Assembly (NCBI RefSeq): GCF_009766005.1
Contig: NZ_LMUK01000027.1
Coordinates: 212,991 to 276,990, forward strand
Origin: Bradyrhizobium sp. S69
Lineage (GTDB): Bacteria > Pseudomonadota > Alphaproteobacteria > Rhizobiales > Xanthobacteraceae
Length of the DNA: 64,000 nt
Direction: 5' to 3'
Numbering within the stretch: position 1 is the stretch's first letter; each line of letters opens with the position of its first letter. This document shows positions 1-8,699 of this stretch, piece by piece. The position numbers and the translations under genes were made by a program. The notes below the pieces were generated by a model. The model was not told the DNA's origin. It saw nothing but the letters and a program-made list of their open reading frames with translations, and did not search any database.

Positions 1-12
1 TTTGGCATACGA

Positions 13-122
13 GCCCTCACCCGATTTGCACCGGACGATGCTTCGCATCGCCGGGAGCAAATCGACCTCTCCCCGCCGGGGAGAGGTGAAGGGAAGCAGC
101 CCCGGCTCAATCTCATCTCATC
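13..122. repeat. Dispersed intergenic repeat, family 1 copy A
   Basis: This stretch is nearly identical to 7139-7256: both start with CCCTCACCCGATTTGCACC and contain the hairpin CCTCTCCCC-gcc-GGGGAGAGG (one base differs in the second copy). A shorter relative lies at 19556-19648. It sits just downstream of the AsnC/Lrp gene stop and contains no plausible gene. A terminator or processed-transcript role is inference. Confidence 0.75.
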
Positions 123-135
123 GTGCGCTAGACGC

Positions 136-615
136 CTACCCCGTTCGCGCCCGCTTCGACTTGAACGGCAGTGCCACGCCGGTCTTGATCTCCTTCAGGA
201 TCATGTTGGTGCGAACGGTTCGGATGCCGGGCAGGCGGAACATGAAGTCATCGAGGAACTGGTTATAGGCCTGCATGTCGCGCACCACGACGCGCAGATG
301 ATAATCGGCATCGCCGGTGGTGGCGAAACATTCCAGCACCTCGGCGCGCCGCGTCACTTGCGATACGAACTCGTCGACGAATTTGGCATCGTGACGCTCC
401 AGCGAGACATGCAGGATCGCCGAGGTCGCAAAGCCGGCGCGCTCGCGCTCCACCAGCGCTGAGTAGCCGCGGATGACACCGGATTCCTCCAGGCCACGAA
501 CCCTGCGCCAGCACGCCGAGGTCGACATGCCGACCGCTTCGGCGAGTTGCTGATTGGTGGCCCGGCCATCCCGTTGCAGCGTCGCGAGAATCCGTTCGTC
601 CTGCTCCTCAACCAT
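136..615 (-). CDS. AsnC/Lrp family transcriptional regulator
   Basis: A 159-residue regulator with an N-terminal winged HTH (about residues 3-60; NQQLAEAVGMSTSACWRRVR is the recognition-helix region) and a C-terminal RAM/AsnC ligand-sensing domain (about 65-145). The start is placed at the Met of MVEEQDERIL because AsnC homology begins there; an in-frame ATG 13 codons upstream adds non-homologous residues. The gene is divergent from the indolepyruvate oxidoreductase at 746, separated by 130 bases. AsnC regulators next to this enzyme usually respond to an amino acid and control its breakdown, so local control of the oxidoreductase is likely but inferred. Length is normal for the family. Confidence 0.9.
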   Translation of the reverse strand: MVEEQDERILATLQRDGRATNQQLAEAVGMSTSACWRRVRGLEESGVIRGYSALVERERAGFATSAILHVSLERHDAKFVDEFVSQVTRRAEVLECFATTGDADYHLRVVVRDMQAYNQFLDDFMFRLPGIRTVRTNMILKEIKTGVALPFKSKRARTG

Positions 616-631
616 GAAATCCTCGTAGATC

Positions 632-674
632 GGTAGATATTGCCAATAGTACACAGTAGCCGAAATATTCTACC
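632..674. promoter_or_regulatory. Candidate Lrp-type operator in divergent promoter region
   Basis: The arms GGTAGATATT (632-641) and AATATTCTACC (664-674) form a near-perfect inverted repeat between the AsnC gene and the oxidoreductase. A further CCTACC lies in the downstream motif around 708-716. The flanks are unusually AT-rich for this genome. Position and symmetry fit Lrp/AsnC binding; there is no direct proof. Confidence 0.4.
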
Positions 675-745
675 ATTTCTCTGCCTCTCAGGAAATGAAT
701 AGGTAAGACCTACCGGACGACAGGCCCTACCGTGGATCGCGCAAC

Positions 746-3700
746 ATGATGCAGCGGGATCGGCCAATGGACGACACTCCAGCCCTCGACGCCTACCAGC
801 TTTCCGACCGCTACGACCGCGAGCGCGGCCGGGTGTTCCTGACCGGCACGCAGGCGATCGTCCGCATCGCGCTCGACCAATCGAAGCGAGACCGCGCCGC
901 GAAGCTCGATACCGCCGGCTTCATCTCCGGCTATCGCGGCTCTCCCCTCGGCGGCATCGATGTCGAGCTGTGGCGCATCCAGGAGCGGTTGAAGACGGAG
1001 CGGATCGAATTCCTGCCCGCCGTCAACGAAGACCTCGCGGCGACCGCCGTGCTGGGCTCGCAGCAGGTCGAGACCCAGGCGGGACGCACGGTGCAGGGTG
1101 TGTTCGGTCTCTGGTACGGCAAGGGGCCGGGTGTCGACCGCTCCGGCGACGCCTTGAAGCACGGCAACGCCTATGGCTCTTCGCCGCATGGCGGCGTGCT
1201 GGTGGTCGCCGGCGACGACCATGGCTGCGTCTCCTCGTCGATGCCGCACCAGTCCGACGTCGCCTTCATGAGCTGGTTCATGCCGACGCTGCATCCGGCC
1301 AGCGTCGGCGAATATCTCGCATTCGGCGAATATGGCTATGCGCTCAGTCGATTCTCCGGAATGTGGGTCGGCTTCAAGGCGATCTCCGAGATCGTGGAAT
1401 CCGGCGCCTCGGTCGAATTGCAGCCGCCGCGGAATTTTGCAGTGCCGGACTTCACCCCGCCGCCGGGCGGCCTGCATTATCGCTGGCCCGATTTGCCAGG
1501 CCCGCAGATCGAGGAGCGGCTGGAGGCCAAGAAACACGCCGTCTACGCCTTCGCCAAGGCCAATCCGATCGATCGCCGGATCTACGACGTCGCGCAGGCC
1601 ACCTACGGCATCGTCACCACCGGCAAGGCCCATCTCGACCTGATGGAAGCATTGCGGTTGATCGGCCTCGATGAATCGAGTTGCCGCCGTCTCGGCATCG
1701 ACATCTACAAGGTCGGCATGGTGTGGCCGCTGGCGCTGCACGACGCCATGGCGTTCGTCAAAGGCAAGCGCGAAATCCTGGTGGTGGAAGAAAAGCGCGG
1801 CATCATCGAAAGCCAGTTCAAGGAATATTTCTACGACTATCCGGGCTCCAAGCCGGAGCGGATGGTCGGCAAACACGACGAAAGCGGCGCGCGGCTGATT
1901 TCGTGGACCGGCGAATTGTCGCCGCGCGGGCTGGCCTTCGTGCTGGCGCGGCGGCTCGATCCGATGTTTCCGGGACTTGCGCTCGGCGCCCGTGCGGCCG
2001 CGCTGAACCCGGACCTCCAGCGCATGATCACGGTCGCGGGTGCAACGCGCACGCCGTATTTCTGCTCGGGCTGCCCGCACAACAGCTCGACCAAAGTACC
2101 CGAAGGCTCGAAGGCGCTGGCCGGGATCGGCTGTCATTTCATGGCAAGCTGGATGGACCGCGAGACCTCGTCGCTGATCCAGATGGGCGGCGAAGGCGTC
2201 AACTGGGTGGCATCGTCGAAATTCACCGGCGGCAAGCATATCTTCCAGAACCTCGGCGAAGGCACCTACTACCATTCCGGTTCGATGGCGATCCGGCAGG
2301 CGATCGCGGCCGGCACCAACATCACCTACAAGATCCTGTTCAACGATGCGGTCGCGATGACCGGCGGCCAGCCGGTCGACGGACCGGTCAGCGTCCACGC
2401 CATCGCCCACAGCGTTCGCGCCGAAGGCGTCGCGCGCATCGCGCTGGTGTCGGACGATGCGTCCCAATTCGAGGCCGCCGACTTTCCCGGCGGCGTCACC
2501 CTCCATCCGCGCGAAGATCTCGACGCCGTGCAAAGGGAGCTGCGCGATGTCTCCGGCGTCTCGGTGCTGATTTATCAGCAGACCTGCGCGACCGAGAAGC
2601 GCCGCCGGCGCAAGCGCGGCGAGATCGCCGATCCACCGCGCTTCGCCTATATCAACGATCTCGTCTGTGAAGGTTGCGGCGATTGCTCGGTCGAATCGAA
2701 TTGTCTCAGTGTCGAGCCAAAGGAAACGCCGTTCGGCCGCAAGCGCCGGATCAATCTTTCGACCTGCAACAAGGATTTTTCCTGCGTCAACGGCTTCTGT
2801 CCGAGTTTTGTCACGATCGAGGGCGGCAAGCGCCGGGCGAAAGCCGCAAGCGTGATCGATCCGCAGGCGCGCGCCGACACGCTGCCGACACCTGCCCTCG
2901 CGCCGCTCAGCCGCCCCTATGATCTCCTGGTGACCGGCGTCGGCGGCACCGGCGTCATTACCGTCGGTGCGCTCATCAGCATGGCGGCCCATCTCGAGGG
3001 ACGCGGCACATCTGTGCTGGACTTCACGGGATTCGCGCAGAAATTCGGCCCGGTGCTGAGCTATCTGCGGATCGCATCGACCCCTGAGCAATTGTATCAG
3101 GTTCGCATCGATCAAGGCGCGGCCGACGCGCTGATCGGCTGCGACCTCGTCGTCAGTTCCTCGCCCAAGGCCTCCGGCGCCTACCGCGCCGGTATGCGCG
3201 CGGTGATCAACACCGCGGAAATGCCGACCGGCGACGTCGTGCGCTTCCGCGACGCCGATCTCGCGGTCGACGAGCGGCTGCGGGCCATCGGGCGCGTCAT
3301 TGGCGACGATCATCTTGCGACGATCAACGCCAATGTGCTTGCCGAGCAGCTGCTGGGCGATAGCGTCTACGCCAATGTCATCATGCTCGGCTTTGCCTGG
3401 CAGCAAGGCCTGCTGCCGCTGTCGCTGCAAGCGCTGTGGCGCGCGATCGAACTCAACGGCGTCACCGTCGACCGCAACAAGCAGGCGTTCGCGTGGGGCC
3501 GGATCGCGGCCGCCGATCCCGATTTCCTGCCGCGTTCCACCGGCACGCCAGCCAAGGAGACCGAGACGCTCGACCAGGTGATCGCCCGTCGCGTGGCCTT
3601 CCTCGAGGCCTACCAGAACAGGGCCTATGCCGCGCGTTACGAGGCTGTGGTCGCGCGGGTGCGCAGCGCTGAGGCCGCGTTGGGAACTCAAGCCCTGACG

Positions 3701-4189
3701 GAGGCCGTGGCGCGGGCGCTGTTCAAGCTGATGGCCTACAAGGACGAGTACGAGGTGGCGCGCCTGCACATGGCAAGCGGCTTTCTCGACGAATTGCAGC
3801 GCGAATTCGAAGGCAACTTCTCCATCAACTACCATCTGGCGCCGCCGTTGCTGCCGGCCGGGCTCGACGCCCGCGGCCGCCCGCGCAAGCGCAGCTTCGG
3901 GCCGTGGATCCAGCGACCGCTCAAGATATTGGCGCGACTGAAAGTGCTGCGCGGCACGCCGCTCGATCCGTTCGGCTACACCGCCGAGCGGCGCGCCGAG
4001 CGCGGGCTGATCGGCTGGTATGAAGCGCAAATCGATCACCTGCTGGGCAAGCTCGATGCGAAGCGTTTGCCCGAGTTGCTGAAGATCGCGCGCGCGCCGC
4101 TCGACATCCGCGGCTACGGCCCGGTGAAGGAAGCCGCGATGCGCAAGGTGCAGGCCGAAGTGGCGCAACTCGCAGCGCGGCTGGCGTGA
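746..4189 (+). CDS. Indolepyruvate ferredoxin oxidoreductase, fused alpha/beta/gamma type
   Basis: A 1147-residue single-chain 2-oxoacid:ferredoxin oxidoreductase that oxidatively decarboxylates aryl pyruvates (indolepyruvate, phenylpyruvate) to acyl-CoA and reduces ferredoxin. Visible parts: N-terminal pyrimidine-binding core (about 30-400, with SGYRGSPLGGID); ThDP-binding part (about 425-560, FCSGCPHNSSTKVPEGSK and GGEGVNW); an iron-sulfur segment (about 630-700, CEGCGDC, then CNKDFSC and CPSF); gamma domain (about 725-915, VTGVGGTGVITVGAL); and the C-terminal DUF6537-like region. Length is standard for the fused proteobacterial form. The start is uncertain between the first Met and the Met eight codons later. 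An aromatic amino-acid or phenylacetate-type breakdown role fits the divergent AsnC regulator; the exact substrate is inferred. Confidence 0.92.
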   Translation: MMQRDRPMDDTPALDAYQLSDRYDRERGRVFLTGTQAIVRIALDQSKRDRAAKLDTAGFISGYRGSPLGGIDVELWRIQERLKTERIEFLPAVNEDLAATAVLGSQQVETQAGRTVQGVFGLWYGKGPGVDRSGDALKHGNAYGSSPHGGVLVVAGDDHGCVSSSMPHQSDVAFMSWFMPTLHPASVGEYLAFGEYGYALSRFSGMWVGFKAISEIVESGASVELQPPRNFAVPDFTPPPGGLHYRWPDLPGPQIEERLEAKKHAVYAFAKANPIDRRIYDVAQATYGIVTTGKAHLDLMEALRLIGLDESSCRRLGIDIYKVGMVWPLALHDAMAFVKGKREILVVEEKRGIIESQFKEYFYDYPGSKPERMVGKHDESGARLISWTGELSPRGLAFVLARRLDPMFPGLALGARAAALNPDLQRMITVAGATRTPYFCSGCPHNSSTKVPEGSKALAGIGCHFMASWMDRETSSLIQMGGEGVNWVASSKFTGGKHIFQNLGEGTYYHSGSMAIRQAIAAGTNITYKILFNDAVAMTGGQPVDGPVSVHAIAHSVRAEGVARIALVSDDASQFEAADFPGGVTLHPREDLDAVQRELRDVSGVSVLIYQQTCATEKRRRRKRGEIADPPRFAYINDLVCEGCGDCSVESNCLSVEPKETPFGRKRRINLSTCNKDFSCVNGFCPSFVTIEGGKRRAKAASVIDPQARADTLPTPALAPLSRPYDLLVTGVGGTGVITVGALISMAAHLEGRGTSVLDFTGFAQKFGPVLSYLRIASTPEQLYQVRIDQGAADALIGCDLVVSSSPKASGAYRAGMRAVINTAEMPTGDVVRFRDADLAVDERLRAIGRVIGDDHLATINANVLAEQLLGDSVYANVIMLGFAWQQGLLPLSLQALWRAIELNGVTVDRNKQAFAWGRIAAADPDFLPRSTGTPAKETETLDQVIARRVAFLEAYQNRAYAARYEAVVARVRSAEAALGTQALTEAVARALFKLMAYKDEYEVARLHMASGFLDELQREFEGNFSINYHLAPPLLPAGLDARGRPRKRSFGPWIQRPLKILARLKVLRGTPLDPFGYTAERRAERGLIGWYEAQIDHLLGKLDAKRLPELLKIARAPLDIRGYGPVKEAAMRKVQAEVAQLAARLA

Positions 4190-4263
4190 GCGGCGCGCGG
4201 TGCCGAGACGATTTAGCGGGCGGTGTTTTGCCCAGCTTCGCAATTTACGATCGGTTCCACCGC

Positions 4264-4383
4264 CGTCGTCCCGGCGAAGGCCGGGACCCATAGCCCCTGG
4301 CCTTGATGAATGCAGAAGGCATTTGCTTCATTGCCTAAACGTGAGTCCTCGCCGTATGGGTCCCGGCGCAAGGCCGGGACGAC
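4264..4383. repeat. Hairpin repeat, family 2 copy A
   Basis: Ends CGTCGTCCCGG and CCGGGACGACG are inverted, with an inner pair GGGACCCAT / ATGGGTCCC. A second copy is at 32336-32458. It lies in the 867-base gap between two convergent genes, as the first of three repeat elements in that gap. Confidence 0.75.
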
Positions 4384-4439
4384 GGCTGGATATAAATCCG
4401 CATTCCCGCGACACGATGCGCCCGAGTTTTGCAAATTCA

Positions 4440-4835
4440 TTCGCCCTCAAAAAACAGAGAGGGCGCAGGGAAGACCGGGTGCGCGCTGCACCCGCGGTCT
4501 CGTGTGCAAAAGTAGCGAACAAAAACACACACGAGCATACAGGTTCAGCGGAAACACTCCGGCCTTCCCTGCGCAATGGCTTTACGGCTTATTCCGTGCT
4601 CTCCCCGGCGAGACCTGGCTTGCTTGTCACCGTCGTTCCCGAGAGGCGTGAGCTTCCTAGGAACTTGACACCTGCCATCGGGGCGTCAGGACCACACGAC
4701 TTTGCCGTACGCGATCGCTTGCGTTCGTCGTTCGCAAACTCCGCGTCCACCGCATCCCACCGCGCGTTTCGTGACGTGCGCAACGCCCCTCTTGTCGGGT
4801 AGGACGGCACCGAATACGCAACTGATTTGGGTCAA
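4440..4835. repeat. Complex intergenic repeat element, Bradyrhizobium-type
   Basis: This stretch has no credible gene. It contains spaced complementary blocks (GGGCGCAGGGAAGACCGG against CCGGCCTTCCCTGCGC) and the phrase ATGGCTTTACGGCTTATTCC. From memory this resembles a roughly 400-bp non-coding repeat common in Bradyrhizobium genomes; a database search would confirm this. Open frames running through it have no protein-like composition. Confidence 0.5.
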
Positions 4836-4948
4836 AAACAAAGCGGAATATTTTTGGCGCGGATACTGGACCCAGCGCTGGTGTGATCGGCTCGACGAGC
4901 AACGTAGGGATTGTGGGTGCTCGAACGTGGCAATTCAGTTCGTGTCTC

Positions 4949-5035
4949 GTAGGGTGGGCAAAGCGAAGCGTGCCCACCATGACAAATCCGGACTAAAATG
5001 GTGGGCACGGCGCAAGGCGCCTTTGCCCACCCTAC
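4949..5035. repeat. Hairpin repeat, GTAGGGTGGGCAAAG family
   Basis: Left arm GTAGGGTGGGCAAAGCG pairs with right arm CGCCTTTGCCCACCCTAC, with an inner pair GTGCCCACCAT / ATGGTGGGCAC. The element ends 21 bases past the stop of the convergent permease gene, so a bidirectional terminator role is possible. Confidence 0.75.
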
Positions 5036-5056
5036 CAGCTACGGTCTGCGTATGTA

Positions 5057-6553
5057 TCACGACCGCGCGGTTGCAACTGCCCTCGGCGAAATCAACCCGA
5101 CGACCAATGTGGCGACGGCGGCGACCACGATGTTGAGGATCAACGCGCCGAGCCCGACGTAAAACACGTAACTGACGCCCTCGATATTGATGGTCGCAAG
5201 CGGCTTCAGCCCGCTGCTCCACGCCGTCCACGATCCCCAGCCGATTCCGACCGCCCAGCCCAGCAGCAGAGCCTCGGCGCGGAACCAGCGCGTGAACAGG
5301 CCAAACACCAGTGACGGAAAGGTCTGCAATATCCAGAGGCCGCCGAGCAATTGCAGGTCGAGCGCATATTGCGTCGGCAGGAACAGGATGAAGGCCAGCG
5401 CGCCGACCTTGACCACCAGCGAGGCGATCTTGGCGACCGCGGCTTCACCGGCATGGCTGATGTCCGGGTTGACGTAGGATTTCCAGACGTTGCGGGTGAA
5501 CAGATTGGCCGCGCCGATGCTCATCACCGCGGCCGGCACCAGCGCACCGATCGCGATCGCCGAAAACGCAAAGCCGGCAAACCAGGACGGGAACAACGCC
5601 TTGAACAGCGCCGGCACCACGTCATTGGGCGTATCGACCTTGATGTGGGCCGCGTAGGCCATGTAGCCGAGCAGCGCGATCAGGCCAAGCAGCAACGTAT
5701 AGGCCGGCAGCAGGATCGCGTTCTTGCGGATGGTGTCAGCGGATTTGGACGCGAAGATGCCGGTGAGCGTATGCGGATACATGAAGGCCGCCAGCGCCGA
5801 ACCCAGCGCGAGCGAGGCGTAAGGCAGCATCTGCGCCGGCTTCAGGGTCAGACCGGTCGCACCGCCCTTGGCCGCAAAGGCGTCACCGGCGGCGGCAAAC
5901 ACCGCGCCGTAACCGCCGAGCTTCCACGGCACCAGCACCACCGCGACCAGCACCACGATATAGATCATGATGTCCTTGACGAAGGCGATCAGCGCCGGCG
6001 CGCGCAGGCCCGAGCTATAGGTGTAGAGCGCCAGCACGATGAAGGCGGCGATGATCGGCAATTCTCCGGTGAGGCCCATCGCCTTGATCACCACCCCCAT
6101 GCCGATCAGTTGCAGGGCGATATAAGGCATGGTCGCGACGATGCCGGTGAGTGCTACCGCCAGTTCGAGCCCACGCGAATGGTAAGTGCCCTGCACCACG
6201 TCGGCGGCGGTGACGTGGCCATTGGCATGCGCCACCTTCCACAACAGCGGCATGACGGCGAACACGAAGGGATAGACGACGATGGTATAGGGCAGTGCGA
6301 AGAAGCCGTAGGCGCCAACCGCATACACCAGCGCCGGCACTGCGATCACGGTATAGGCGGTATAGAAATCGCCGCCGACCAGAAACCAGGTGATCCAGGT
6401 GCCAAATTGCCGCCCGCCCAATCCCCATTCGTCAAGGTGCTGCTCGGTGGCCGGACCTGACTTCCAGCGCGCCGCGAAGAAGCCCATCACCGTCACGAGC
6501 GCAAAGAAGAAAACGAAAACCGAGAGCGCAACCCATTCGATTTGATCCGACAT
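5057..6553 (-). CDS. mctP: Sodium:solute symporter family permease, MctP-like monocarboxylate uptake
   Basis: A 498-residue inner-membrane permease of the SSS family with about 13 hydrophobic segments starting at residue 8. The N-terminal WGLGGRQFGTWITWFLVGGD and TAYTVIAVPALVYAVGAYGF match the rhizobial MctP branch, which takes up lactate, pyruvate, propionate and some amino acids. It is followed upstream in the same operon by a small DUF3311 protein (gap 19 bases), the usual partner of this branch. No MctRS-type two-component regulator is adjacent, so the control seen in Rhizobium is not evident here. Substrate assignment is by family, not by a seen binding residue. Confidence 0.85.
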   Translation of the reverse strand: MSDQIEWVALSVFVFFFALVTVMGFFAARWKSGPATEQHLDEWGLGGRQFGTWITWFLVGGDFYTAYTVIAVPALVYAVGAYGFFALPYTIVVYPFVFAVMPLLWKVAHANGHVTAADVVQGTYHSRGLELAVALTGIVATMPYIALQLIGMGVVIKAMGLTGELPIIAAFIVLALYTYSSGLRAPALIAFVKDIMIYIVVLVAVVLVPWKLGGYGAVFAAAGDAFAAKGGATGLTLKPAQMLPYASLALGSALAAFMYPHTLTGIFASKSADTIRKNAILLPAYTLLLGLIALLGYMAYAAHIKVDTPNDVVPALFKALFPSWFAGFAFSAIAIGALVPAAVMSIGAANLFTRNVWKSYVNPDISHAGEAAVAKIASLVVKVGALAFILFLPTQYALDLQLLGGLWILQTFPSLVFGLFTRWFRAEALLLGWAVGIGWGSWTAWSSGLKPLATINIEGVSYVFYVGLGALILNIVVAAVATLVVGLISPRAVATARS

Positions 6554-6572
6554 CGTGATGCTCTTTCCGGTC

Positions 6573-6752
6573 TTACTGCGCTTCGTCGGGGGTACGGCTG
6601 CGGTAGACCAGCCAGATCAGCAGCGCCGTGATCGGCACCCACGCGAGCTGATACCAGTAGAAGAACGGAAAGCCGAACAGCGACGGCTCGGCAAAATTGA
6701 AGAACGGTACCCACAACAGGCCAACAAAAGGCAACAACAACAGGACCCACAT
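6573..6752 (-). CDS. DUF3311 small membrane protein
   Basis: A 59-residue protein starting MWVLLLLPFVGLLWVPFFNF with two transmembrane helices (about 1-18 and 30-50) and a charged tail ending RSRTPDEAQ. The start is fixed by a strong ribosome-binding site (GGGAGGT, five bases before ATG). DUF3311 proteins are almost always encoded immediately upstream of SSS-family permeases, as here, and are thought to be small accessory subunits. The open frame extends further upstream, but that part is arginine-rich and not homologous. Confidence 0.85.
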   Translation of the reverse strand: MWVLLLLPFVGLLWVPFFNFAEPSLFGFPFFYWYQLAWVPITALLIWLVYRSRTPDEAQ

Positions 6753-6947
6753 AGGCACCTCCCAGGCTTGCCGCCGATTGATGTTTCGGCGGCTCTCGCT
6801 CCAGCGATTTAGGATTGCGCGGCGGTTTCGTCCAGTCATTCCGCTGCTGCGGTGCGGTGCGGTAAACGAATATCGGCCATCCGAAACCGGATGCCGATGA
6901 TTTCGACGAAGGCCCCTCGCCATTCTCTAGAGCATGATGATTATTGA

Positions 6948-7256
6948 TTGAATCGGCCGCGATTTCCCTTCACCTCTCCCACCCAACTCGGGTTTACCCG
7001 AGTTGGGCATCATATCGATCGAAGTCGGATATATCCGACTTCGATTGGGAGAGGTCGGCGCCAACGGGTCGCGCGAATGCGCGCCCGATGGCAGGCTCCG
7101 AGCCGGGTGAGGGGTTAGGGTCTCTCGTTTGGTAAAGGGCCCTCACCCGATTTGCACCGGACGATGCTTCGCATCGCCGGGAGCAAATCGACCTCTCCCC
7201 GCCGGGGAGACGTGAAGTGAAGCGCGCGGATAGCTCCGGCCCAATCTAATCTCATC
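6948..7256. repeat. Compound intergenic repeat region, family 1 copy B and relatives
   Basis: This covers most of the 527-base gene-free gap between the DUF3311 and heme-binding-like genes. The left part (6948-6983) matches 19556-19591. Next come perfect hairpins AACTCGGG-ttta-CCCGAGTT and GAAGTCGGATAT-ATCCGACTTC. The right part (7139-7256) is the near-identical copy of 13-122. The outer segments GGGAGAGGTCG and CACCTCTCCC show the same family in opposite orientations. No gene is seen in it. Confidence 0.7.
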
Positions 7257-7279
7257 AGCTCCAGGCCGGTCGAGGCGTG

Positions 7280-7831
7280 TTATTTACCGTTCACGACTTC
7301 GGCGCCGACCTTGCAGATCGTGGCGTCCTGATCGCCGGTGCCGCCGCTGCAGCCCACCGCGCCGATCAGCTTGCCGGCTTCGACCAGCGGAAAGCCGCCG
7401 GGGTTCGCGGCCAGGGTCGGGTCGAGTGTCCCGGCAGAGGTATGGCCGGCTTCATAGGCATTGTAGAACAGCCGCGTTTCGCGGCGGAAGCGGGCCGAGG
7501 TCCGGGCCTTGTTGATCGAAATCGGACCGGACGCGATCTGCGCGCCTTCCATCCGCTCGAAATGCACCAGCTCGCCATTGGTATCGACCACGGCGATGTT
7601 CATCTTCCAGTTTCGCCGCTTGGCTTCGGCTTCCGCCGCGGCCATCACCTGCTTGGCCCGCTCCAGTCCGATCGAGACGCCATAGGGAATATCGAACGGC
7701 ATCGCGTCGGGTGTTCCGCCCGCGGACGGCGGCGCCGGCGGGGCTGCGGGCGCCGGCGTCTGGGCAAAGGCCGGCGAACCCAAAGCCGCAACGGCGCACG
7801 CCGCCAGTGTCATTGAAACGATTGAACGCAT
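7280..7831 (-). CDS. Exported heme-binding-like protein, GlcG/HbpS family
   Basis: A 183-residue protein with a signal peptide (MRSIVSMTLAACAVAALGSP, cleavage near AFA-QT), a Pro/Ala-rich linker (about 25-45), then a GlcG/HbpS domain (about 55-180; motifs NIAVVDTNGELVHFERMEGA and NPGGFPLV). The start is set by GGAGAAGAGC before ATG; longer in-frame starts would hide the signal peptide. Members include HbpS, which binds heme outside the cell, and GlcG of unknown role. It is probably co-transcribed with the upstream exported protein at 7894 (gap 62 bases). Function is not certain. Confidence 0.8.
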   Translation of the reverse strand: MRSIVSMTLAACAVAALGSPAFAQTPAPAAPPAPPSAGGTPDAMPFDIPYGVSIGLERAKQVMAAAEAEAKRRNWKMNIAVVDTNGELVHFERMEGAQIASGPISINKARTSARFRRETRLFYNAYEAGHTSAGTLDPTLAANPGGFPLVEAGKLIGAVGCSGGTGDQDATICKVGAEVVNGK

Positions 7832-7893
7832 GCTCTTCTCCAGGTTGACGTCTGTCGTCGTTTTCATTTGTCGAAGGATCGGTAAGCCGCCTA

Positions 7894-8523
7894 TCACATC
7901 GGCGGCGTCAGGCCGTCCTTGCCGTAGGTGATGCGCGGGGTTTGCAGGGTGCCATCGGGCAGCTTCTTCGCGGCACCGACGAAAACCTTGATGCCCGGCT
8001 TGAGATCGTCCTTGCTGCCCGCGACATAGGTGACCACCGCGGTCTCCGGTGTCACCAACAGCTTCTTCTCGCCATCCTTGTACTTGACGGACAGCATTTG
8101 GCCATCGACGCCGCCGACCGTCTGCTCGACATTGGCGTTGGTCATCTTGGTGTTGGGCTTGAGGTCCCAGTCGTAATGGCCCTCGCCGGTGCCGCGCATC
8201 GATTCCGGAAAGATGTGGACTTCGATGGCCTTCTGGCTACCATCGGCCTGCGTCATGCCGGTGGCGCCGACGAACATGCCGGGCTTGATGTCGGCCATGG
8301 TCGATTTCACGATCGCGACGAACAGTGGATTATCGGTCACCGTCAGTTTCAACTCGGCGCCGTCGCGGTTCTTGATCAAATAGACCGGCCCGTCGACGCT
8401 CTCGATGGTGCCGCGGATACGGACGGTGTCTTCCGCCGACGCGGAAGATACCGCTCCCATCAGGACGAGACTGGATAGGACGAGGCTGGCGGCAGCGAGC
8501 TTGCGCTTGATCGTTCTGGACAT
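7894..8523 (-). CDS. Exported DUF5666-like hypothetical protein
   Basis: A 209-residue protein with a signal peptide (MSRTIKRKLAAASLVLSSLV, cleavage near ASA-EDT). The body contains two OB-fold-like repeats, each ending in a KPGMFV or KPGIKVFVGA motif (about residues 85-95 and 180-190), typical of DUF5666-type periplasmic proteins. The start is the Met preceding the signal peptide, after GAGAGGATCACC. Biochemical role unknown. It lies upstream of the HbpS-like gene in the same direction, so the two may form a small envelope operon. Confidence 0.75.
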   Translation of the reverse strand: MSRTIKRKLAAASLVLSSLVLMGAVSSASAEDTVRIRGTIESVDGPVYLIKNRDGAELKLTVTDNPLFVAIVKSTMADIKPGMFVGATGMTQADGSQKAIEVHIFPESMRGTGEGHYDWDLKPNTKMTNANVEQTVGGVDGQMLSVKYKDGEKKLLVTPETAVVTYVAGSKDDLKPGIKVFVGAAKKLPDGTLQTPRITYGKDGLTPPM

Positions 8524-8699
8524 GGTGATCCTCTCGGATTTGGGGATTGGGGGCTGGCGCTTCGAAGGAAAGGCACGACGATTTGAGTACCGCGGACGCT
8601 CCTCTGCAACCCCAGCGATGTCGGAATATTCCGAAAAAGCAACACGTCGCGGGCGAACCAGCTTGCCGCTACCGCGCCGCAACCCGCGATATCCTCTGA

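Noticed and set aside
710..4291. Long open frame of about 1190 codons antisense to the indolepyruvate oxidoreductase
   Set aside because: High-GC codon bias leaves the opposite strand open; the frame is Arg/His/Asp-rich with no domain, while the sense frame is a clear enzyme.
4200..4802. Open frames in the gap after the indolepyruvate oxidoreductase
   Set aside because: They run through hairpin repeats and a known-looking non-coding repeat; composition is not protein-like.
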